Source: a virus. Taken from it: a stretch of DNA of 47,923 nt. The DNA lies in IMG/VR virus record IMGVR_UViG_3300037147_000102, positions 1 to 47,923 of that record; one strand, written 5' to 3'. A program made the position numbers and the translations under genes. Position 1 is the first letter of the stretch; each line of letters starts with the position of its first letter. Positions 43,700 through 47,923 of this stretch are shown here, piece by piece. The notes beneath the pieces were generated by a model that was given only the letters and a program-made list of their open reading frames with translations, was not told the DNA's origin and did not search any database.

Positions 43700-44127
43700 G
43701 CAACGTTAGTGACACCCGCTCCCAACGGGTAAAGTGTAGTTCCATCAAACGAAATGAATTCCTGAATAGCGAAGGTTGATGGCGTTGCCGTGCTTGCGCC
43801 GGTAGTGACCACCATCGCTCCGTGGAATGCTGCGTTCCAGGTGACGTTGTAGTTGCCCGTGGTGCCTTGCTCAATCACAAACACGTACCGACCGCTGGTT
43901 GCGATGCCAGAGACATTGATCGTCAAGGCTGCGTTCATTTGGACCACGACAATATTTCCGAGAGCCAAATTTACGGTGACGGTCGCTCCGCTGGGTACGA
44001 CAGTTTGTACCGTGTCCGTAGTTCCGGTGATGGTGTGGCTGGCATTCCAATTCGACGGACGAACCTGAGTTGCGTCGGCTCCATCGGCTTTAGCAGAAAC
44101 GAATGTGTGAGTTATGTTGAGTGCCAT
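43696..44127 (-). CDS. Tail fibre / virion-surface-like protein, 143 aa
   Basis: The N-terminus ALNITHTFVSAKADGADATQ then VRPSNWNASHTI is a frequent start of phage tail or fibre proteins (F-V-S-x-K-A-D-G-x-D ... R-P-S-N-W-N). The rest is Thr/Val/Ala-rich all-beta (GATVTVNLALGNIVVVQMNA). A GCTAAATACT late-like box precedes it. Role in the virion is inferred. Confidence 0.72.
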   Translation of the reverse strand: MALNITHTFVSAKADGADATQVRPSNWNASHTITGTTDTVQTVVPSGATVTVNLALGNIVVVQMNAALTINVSGIATSGRYVFVIEQGTTGNYNVTWNAAFHGAMVVTTGASTATPSTFAIQEFISFDGTTLYPLGAGVTNVA

Positions 44128-44135
44128 GTGATTAG

Positions 44136-44143
44136 TATTTAGC
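44136..44143 (-). promoter_or_regulatory. Late-like box GCTAAATA of the fibre-like gene
   Basis: Minus-strand GCTAAATACTAATCAC then ATG 44127; eight bases from TAAATA. Confidence 0.6.
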
Positions 44144-44630
44144 TTCTGTAATCAATGATCTCGATTCCTTTTCCACCCATCCCATTACAGTCATGACAAA
44201 GAGGTTGGATGTTAGTGATCCAATTTGAGCCGCCCTTAGTTAAGGGTATTACATGATCCTGTTCCAAAACTCTGTCCAGTTCAGATTCGTGTCGCTTGCA
44301 TCGGAGACAGATGTTTCCAAATTGTTCTTTGAGCGCCAGCCATTCTTCAGTTGTATGATTACCTTCGGCTCCCCGACGTTTGGATCTAGTCTTTTGCTGA
44401 TTTACCGATAACTTTATTTTTCCTTTTGGTGATTGCCAATATGCTTTATGATAGGCTTTACATTCGGGTGTTTGATTGCGGACTTTTTCACTAGCTTTGT
44501 ATTCTTTGCACACACAATGGCCGGAAATCTGTCGTTCAGTCTTACCACACAGTTTACATGGTCTGCCGTGATATCGCCGCCCGCCATTTTCTTTGGCTTC
44601 CTTTCTTGATTGGTAAATTATTTCAGACAA
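44139..44630 (-). CDS. HNH endonuclease, 163 aa
   Basis: Zinc knuckles CKLCGKTERQISGHCVCKEY near the start and CLRCKRHESELDRVLEQDHV then IPLTKGGSNWITNIQPLCHD-CN at the end: a full HNH motif (E-x-D-H, N, H-D-C-N) with C-x2-C pairs. Upstream of the fibre-like gene. Likely a free-standing homing nuclease; a TAAATA box overlaps its stop. Confidence 0.88.
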   Translation of the reverse strand: MSEIIYQSRKEAKENGGRRYHGRPCKLCGKTERQISGHCVCKEYKASEKVRNQTPECKAYHKAYWQSPKGKIKLSVNQQKTRSKRRGAEGNHTTEEWLALKEQFGNICLRCKRHESELDRVLEQDHVIPLTKGGSNWITNIQPLCHDCNGMGGKGIEIIDYRS

Positions 44631-44661
44631 ATAGTGCAGTGCCGCACTAATATGTAGCTCC

Positions 44662-44669
44662 GATAAATA
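44662..44669 (+). promoter_or_regulatory. Late-like box GATAAATA of the RelA-like gene
   Basis: CCGATAAATACGC, then TAGGAGTACC and ATG 44684; leadered, with a Shine-Dalgarno. Confidence 0.6.
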
Positions 44670-44683
44670 CGCTTAGGAGTACC

Positions 44684-45208
44684 ATGCAACCACAGCCTTG
44701 GCCGAATTCGGGTCCGATTCAACAAATCTATCAAGCGGCATATCAACAGGCTCTCTTGCATCGCCCGAAATTCATCAAGTTGCTGGCAAAAGTCGTCGAA
44801 TCGGATGATTTTGAGTTGAAACCCGATATCAAACGGTTCGCTTCATTTGAAAACAAGGTCAAGCGTGGAAAAGAACCCAATGCCATCCATGACATGCTCC
44901 GGGCGGCGATCCTCACCAATGACCCGGACGAAAATGACGACGTAGCTCATCGGATCGATCAATTTTGCAATGTGATCGAACAGGAATTTAAAACCCATAA
45001 CGAATCGGGTTACCGTGGTGCATACCATTTCAAAATTTTGGTCGGCGACATGATTTGCGAAATTCAGACGATGTCAAAAAATTTATGGGCGTTTAAGGAA
45101 GCCGCCCATCCCTGTTATGATCGACAAAAACATGGCACCGAAGATGTCTCTATGTTGGGATTTACAAAATGGCTTTACGATACGGCGCAAAAGTCAGAGC
45201 GGCGATAA
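44684..45208 (+). CDS. RelA/SpoT-like nucleotidyltransferase-domain protein, 174 aa
   Basis: The middle resembles the (p)ppGpp synthetase domain: KRFASFENKVKRGKEPNAIH then DMLRAAIL (D-x-x-R), HNESGYRGAYHFKI (the G-Y-R-x-x-H box) and MICEIQTMSKNLWAFKEAAH followed by CYD (E-I-Q ... H-x-x-Y). The domain is complete but has no regulatory parts, as in small alarmone synthetases and their toxin relatives. AGGAG precedes ATG 44684. Whether it makes (p)ppGpp, modifies tRNA or is a toxin cannot be told from sequence. Confidence 0.65.
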   Translation: MQPQPWPNSGPIQQIYQAAYQQALLHRPKFIKLLAKVVESDDFELKPDIKRFASFENKVKRGKEPNAIHDMLRAAILTNDPDENDDVAHRIDQFCNVIEQEFKTHNESGYRGAYHFKILVGDMICEIQTMSKNLWAFKEAAHPCYDRQKHGTEDVSMLGFTKWLYDTAQKSERR

Positions 45209-46026
45209 TATCTGACTATTTCTTCACAAATTTTAACAAATTCTTCTTGAGCAAAATTCATTTTCATTGCCTGTAGGTCTTTGTGAATCCATTGAACATT
45301 TCCAACAACATATCCACGGGTGGAATCAATTCTATCTAATGAAGCAGTTTGATTGGGCCATGATTCGATAATCAATGTTCGTCCGCTGAGAACACATCGT
45401 CTATCTTGAAGCAAGAATAAATTCCAAGCATATTCAATATCAATACTTACTTCCAAGGAACGACGTTTAGCATTCGCTTGTACTTGCGCCCAATAAGAAC
45501 CACTAAGCTCGCCACATCCCTTCCAGACCGGGCTAGATGAACCACGAGATCTATCATATGAGCATTGTGGGCATCCGAATCCATCCATGTGATGACCGGC
45601 CTTTTGTCTAAAAAATCCGTGGACAGCACAACCAATGATAACCTTATATTTGGTTCCTCGATAGTCTACTCTAGAGTAATCGTATAGTTCACCATGAATC
45701 CGTTTGGCATTGTTTATGAATTCTTGAATAGACAAGCGCTTAATTGCAGTTCTACGCTTTACTCCGCATGGTGGACACCCTCGACCAAGAATAGTTCGAT
45801 TAGAAATTTTGGCCTTCCATTCATGCCCGCACGTATTACAAATCCACCACGCAAACGCATTACTCCCGGCAGTTAACAAGTCAACAGATTTTTGATTTTT
45901 GGTTGGATGCCATTGTGCAGCGAGCGCAGGATGTGTCTTCGACAAAATACGATCTGATGCAAATGGTGTATGTTGATTTGGCATCTCTTTAATAACCCAT
46001 AATATGTATGCAAAGGATTCTTTCAA
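45175..46026 (-). CDS. Zinc-ribbon/HNH homing endonuclease-like protein, 283 aa
   Basis: N-terminal zinc ribbon (ALAAQWHPTKNQKSVDLLTA, WWICNTCGHEWKAKI, GCPPCG), a DUF723-like unit (FINNAKRIHGELYDYSRVDY, GCAVHGFFRQKAGHHMDGFG, CPQC) and a C-terminal HNH-like nuclease (RRCVLSGRTL...TASLDRIDSTRGYVVGNVQW). The modular DNA-binding plus nuclease layout is typical of mobile nucleases. Start may also be ATG 45984. It overlaps the RelA-like gene by 34 bases at the 3' end. Confidence 0.82.
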   Translation of the reverse strand: MKESFAYILWVIKEMPNQHTPFASDRILSKTHPALAAQWHPTKNQKSVDLLTAGSNAFAWWICNTCGHEWKAKISNRTILGRGCPPCGVKRRTAIKRLSIQEFINNAKRIHGELYDYSRVDYRGTKYKVIIGCAVHGFFRQKAGHHMDGFGCPQCSYDRSRGSSSPVWKGCGELSGSYWAQVQANAKRRSLEVSIDIEYAWNLFLLQDRRCVLSGRTLIIESWPNQTASLDRIDSTRGYVVGNVQWIHKDLQAMKMNFAQEEFVKICEEIVRYYRRSDFCAVS

Positions 46027-46042
46027 AGAAATTGCTCAATCG

Positions 46043-46050
46043 CTAAATAG
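46043..46050 (+). promoter_or_regulatory. Late-like box CTAAATAG of the metallopeptidase gene
   Basis: CGCTAAATAGGTCAT then GTG 46056, six bases from TAAATA to the start codon. Confidence 0.6.
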
Positions 46051-46055
46051 GTCAT

Positions 46056-46640
46056 GTGCTCACATTTGTCCAATTTCTTCTTGAATATCCGGTCTCGGAC
46101 CTTCGCTTTTTCAAGGGTCTCCCTGATGTTGCTCCTCCTGCCGATGTTGAAAAAGTAGCCGCTCAATACCACTTCAGTGGCATTATTCACTGGAAGATTA
46201 TTCAAAACAGAGCATTCAATCGAAGTCGTGAATTAGACGATGACATAGTAGCTATGGTGCCCGGAGACATTGAAGAAAATTGGTATCACGAGCTAGGACA
46301 CGTCATTTACGACCATTCCGACAAGAGCAAGATCATTCCGGTTCTTGACGACATCAAAGATCACTATGACGTTGCGCCCAGCGATCTACCCAAATCTCTG
46401 TTGGGCCTCAAATGCATTGAGATCGGCGGCTACAAATACAGCTACTCACACTCCGGCAAAGATTTTGAGTATGATGAACTCTTCGCCATTTCATTTGCGT
46501 TCTACGAAGGTGATAAGGAAAAGTTTGACGATCCGCCCATCGACAAAAACTTCTCTGAACTATTGAAAAATCTTCAGGACGGCCCACTCTTCAAAGACGA
46601 TCCTTATACAGATCATGATTCTGATGGTCCGGTGGCGTAA
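46056..46640 (+). CDS. CTS-bearing zinc metallopeptidase-like protein, 194 aa
   Basis: GTG start. The N-terminus (M)LTFVQFLLEYPVSDLRFFK resembles T4 capsid-targeting sequences. The core has NWYHELGHVIYDHSDKSKII (HExxH plus a following His/Asp), then EYDELFAISFAFYEGDKEKF, where the Glu could be the third zinc ligand. It thus looks like a small zinc peptidase loaded into the head and injected. Late-like box in front. Acidic C-terminal tail. Function is inference; the motif is direct. Confidence 0.65.
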   Translation: MLTFVQFLLEYPVSDLRFFKGLPDVAPPADVEKVAAQYHFSGIIHWKIIQNRAFNRSRELDDDIVAMVPGDIEENWYHELGHVIYDHSDKSKIIPVLDDIKDHYDVAPSDLPKSLLGLKCIEIGGYKYSYSHSGKDFEYDELFAISFAFYEGDKEKFDDPPIDKNFSELLKNLQDGPLFKDDPYTDHDSDGPVA

Positions 46641-46684
46641 GTTTTCCACAGCGTTACCACTACAAAACAAACCAAAAATAAATG

Positions 46685-46713
46685 TTGACAAGTGGAGTGA
46701 GAAGGCGTATCTT
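46685..46713 (+). promoter_or_regulatory. Early promoter of the 83-aa gene
   Basis: TTGACA 46685-46690, 17 bases, TATCTT 46708-46713, six bases, ATG 46720. No operator palindrome. Confidence 0.8.
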
Positions 46714-46719
46714 GGAATC

Positions 46720-46971
46720 ATGCAAGGACAAACTGTTCAAGAACATCTGACTCAAGCGAGAACGACTCTCCAGTGCATGGAGAACGTTCAACGCACAATC
46801 CAAAACGAATCGAAGACAAACGAAACGAAGACAAATTCTCCGTCGTGGACTCAAACGATCAACGGCCTGAAAGAATACGTCCAATACGTCGAAAACACGA
46901 GCAACGAATATATCGTTGCCAAAGCCCTACAAACCGCTCCGCACACTCAGACGGCCACGGCCAACCGCTAA
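46720..46971 (+). CDS. Hypothetical protein, 83 aa
   Basis: Promoter position fixes the start at ATG 46720 (longer frames upstream cross the promoter). QGQTVQEHLTQARTTLQCME, Asn/Thr/Glu-rich (TIQNESKTNETKTNSPSWTQ) and helical (INGLKEYVQYVENTSNEYIV). Terminator downstream. Unknown. Confidence 0.62.
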   Translation: MQGQTVQEHLTQARTTLQCMENVQRTIQNESKTNETKTNSPSWTQTINGLKEYVQYVENTSNEYIVAKALQTAPHTQTATANR

Positions 46972-46995
46972 GAAAATCCCACCAGATTTACTTGG

Positions 46996-47030
46996 AAAGG
47001 GCGGGGATGGACTCTCGCCCTTTTTGTGTT
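46996..47030 (+). terminator. Rho-independent terminator
   Basis: AAAGGGCG ... CGCCCTTT (46996-47023) followed by TTGTG; an 8-bp stem with a 12-base loop. Confidence 0.8.
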
Positions 47031-47060
47031 TCCTAAGCAATTCGTACTAAGTACCAATTT

Positions 47061-47102
47061 TAGATACATCTACTTGACATATTCATGCGATCCTGTTAGC
47101 AT
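47061..47102 (+). promoter_or_regulatory. Early promoter of the 84-aa gene
   Basis: TAGATACATCTAC, TTGACA 47074-47079, 17 bases, TAGCAT 47097-47102, six bases, ATG 47109. Confidence 0.85.
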
Positions 47103-47108
47103 GGATAC

Positions 47109-47363
47109 ATGGCAAGAAGCGAAACTCCCCACACACTAATTTACACCGTTCGCACCCAATTGAGCCTGCCTTTGATCCGTGGCATGGTGTTTGAGACTCG
47201 GTACCAAAACTATCGAAACAGCGACGAAGCGCTTGAGCGCAAAGACCGGCTTGTCCGGGAGTACGAAAGCAACGTCGCCGAGCACCTGTACTATGCCGCC
47301 GTCATTCGTGATTCAGACGGCTACTCGATTTCATCTTCGACCCATTCCCCACGAGCAAAATAA
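47109..47363 (+). CDS. Hypothetical protein, 84 aa
   Basis: Leaderless. ARSETPHTLIYTVRTQLSLP, then helical NSDEALERKDRLVREYESNV and a beta end (YYAAVIRDSDGYSISSST). The stop is adjacent to the next ATG. Not recognised. Confidence 0.6.
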   Translation: MARSETPHTLIYTVRTQLSLPLIRGMVFETRYQNYRNSDEALERKDRLVREYESNVAEHLYYAAVIRDSDGYSISSSTHSPRAK

Positions 47364-47701
47364 TGAAATTCTTGCCAAACGGACTGCCGAGAACGATATG
47401 CGAACGCCGCCGTGAGACTCCTGGCCGATGTCTCTCCACCACCAAATGGGGCAAGCGCATTGACGCCTTGGGATACACCCTGTTCGGCGGCAGCATCGAT
47501 TCATTCGGACGGGCGTGGAGGTATCGGACGTTTCCTCAGGGATCGGGGACGTTTCCTCAGGGATCGGGGACGATCAACCAATTTCATTCGCTAGATGATC
47601 TCGTTGCATGGGTACAAAACGTTGAAAAGATTCGCCGCATGATGGCAGAAGTGGTGGAAATGAAAGAGCCATTTGGTACTTTCGTACCTCTTGACAAGTA
47701 G
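47363..47701 (+). CDS. Hypothetical protein with tandem repeat, 112 aa
   Basis: Basic N-terminus (KFLPNGLPRTICERRRETPG), then the TFPQGSG unit twice (21-bp DNA repeat near 47528-47569), and a helical C-terminal part (LDDLVAWVQNVEKIRRMMAE). It overlaps the next promoter's -35 at its end. Unknown. Confidence 0.57.
   Translation: MKFLPNGLPRTICERRRETPGRCLSTTKWGKRIDALGYTLFGGSIDSFGRAWRYRTFPQGSGTFPQGSGTINQFHSLDDLVAWVQNVEKIRRMMAEVVEMKEPFGTFVPLDK
47528..47569 (+). repeat. 21-bp tandem repeat (two copies)
   Basis: ACGTTTCCTCAGGGATCGGG-G twice in a row, giving TFPQGSG TFPQGSG. Confidence 0.85.
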
Positions 47702-47719
47702 ATACATCTACTGTAAACT
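47691..47719 (+). promoter_or_regulatory. Early promoter with operator in the spacer
   Basis: TTGACA 47691-47696, GTAGATACATCTAC 47698-47711 within the 17-base spacer, TAAACT 47714-47719, six bases, ATG 47726. Confidence 0.85.
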
Positions 47720-47725
47720 TGAATC

Positions 47726-47785
47726 ATGACCTGGTGCTTGCATCAGCGGGTGGGGCTTCTCTCATTCAACGAGAGCAAGGGTTAG
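47726..47785 (+). CDS. Short leaderless peptide, 19 aa
   Basis: MTWCLHQRVGLLSFNESKG, stop TAG 47783-47785. Its ATG sits exactly at the predicted transcription start. A different frame (from GTG 47734) stays open through ASLIQREQGLEDRQDALRSA into the membrane gene at 47818, so the annotation is ambiguous. Confidence 0.35.
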   Translation: MTWCLHQRVGLLSFNESKG

Positions 47786-47817
47786 AGGATCGTCAAGATG
47801 CATTGCGGAGCGCCGGT

Positions 47818-47923
47818 ATGAACATTCGCACTAGCATCATCAATCTAGCAGAACGGCTTCCAAAAACCAAGATGGGGATTGTCGCTTTCTTTATTGGTCT
47901 CTCATCATTTGGTTTAATAGTGG
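47818..47923 (+). CDS. Membrane protein, N-terminal part (partial)
   Basis: ATG 47818: MNIRTSIINLAERLPKTKMG then IVAFFIGLSSFGLIV, an amphipathic start and a TM helix running off the window end. The frame is open upstream to GTG 47734, so the true start may be earlier. Family unknown. Confidence 0.5.
   Translation, partial: MNIRTSIINLAERLPKTKMGIVAFFIGLSSFGLIV

Overview
This window is a densely packed stretch of a large T4-type (myovirus) phage genome. The evidence is a replication/late-transcription cluster in the T4 order gp33-like, gp59-like, gp32-like (12811-15298) and a tail/head block containing gp19-like tail tube, gp26-like chaperone, a giant tape-measure-like protein with a GH19 hydrolase domain, a gp48-like tail-tube cap and a gp4-like head completion nuclease (17648-27251). 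There are also homing endonucleases, several tRNAs, a tmRNA and dozens of short overlapping early genes of unknown function. The host is not identified. A signal-peptide beta-barrel-like protein, a lipobox protein and a peptidoglycan hydrolase suggest a Gram-negative diderm host.

Layout: 1-2043 holds the end of a collagen-like fibre gene, small and secreted proteins, and a circularly permuted (two-piece) tmRNA. 2076-2232 has two tRNA-Thr genes. 2408-6501 and 6556-12716 are short plus-strand operons, including a J-domain protein directly overlapping a macro-domain protein, with a few minus-strand late-type genes. 12811-15355 is the gp33/gp59/gp32 cluster with its terminator. 15380-17655 holds early genes, including a RyR-domain protein, a DUF5658-like membrane protein and a free-standing FDX-ACB domain. 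17648-26178 (minus) is the lysis and structural block, followed on plus by gp48 and a GIY-YIG endonuclease. 28464-32253 (minus) holds small early genes, two tRNA-Cys genes and a HAD phosphatase. 32330-43699 holds plus-strand early genes, including a sigma-70 region-4-only protein, an SprT-like protease and an HNH nuclease. 43696-47923 mixes late-type genes (tail fibre-like, RelA/SpoT-like synthetase, HNH enzymes, a metallopeptidase with a capsid-targeting-like N-terminus) with more early genes.

Regulation is unusually legible. Early genes are driven by TTGACA-(16-18)-TANNNT promoters that recur about 28 times. Many carry an AGAT-AC-ATCT palindrome just upstream of the -35 or inside the spacer. 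In most of them exactly six bases separate the -10 hexamer from the ATG, so the transcripts should be leaderless. A second class carries (G/C)(A/C)TAAATA boxes, like the T4 late promoter TATAAATA, placed 5-8 bases before structural and other late-type genes. This agrees with the gp33-like late co-activator in the window. The tmRNA promoter combines both elements.

The strongest new signals are: the phage-borne permuted tmRNA; a T TTT TTC slippery heptamer that would fuse the gp26-like protein to a 53-residue downstream reading frame by -1 frameshifting, immediately before the tape-measure gene; the leaderless promoter/operator regulon; a sigma region-4-only protein; a RelA/SpoT-like enzyme; and a set of late proteins with T4 internal-protein-like N-termini, one of them a zinc metallopeptidase. 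All calls rest on reading the sequence; no database search was run.
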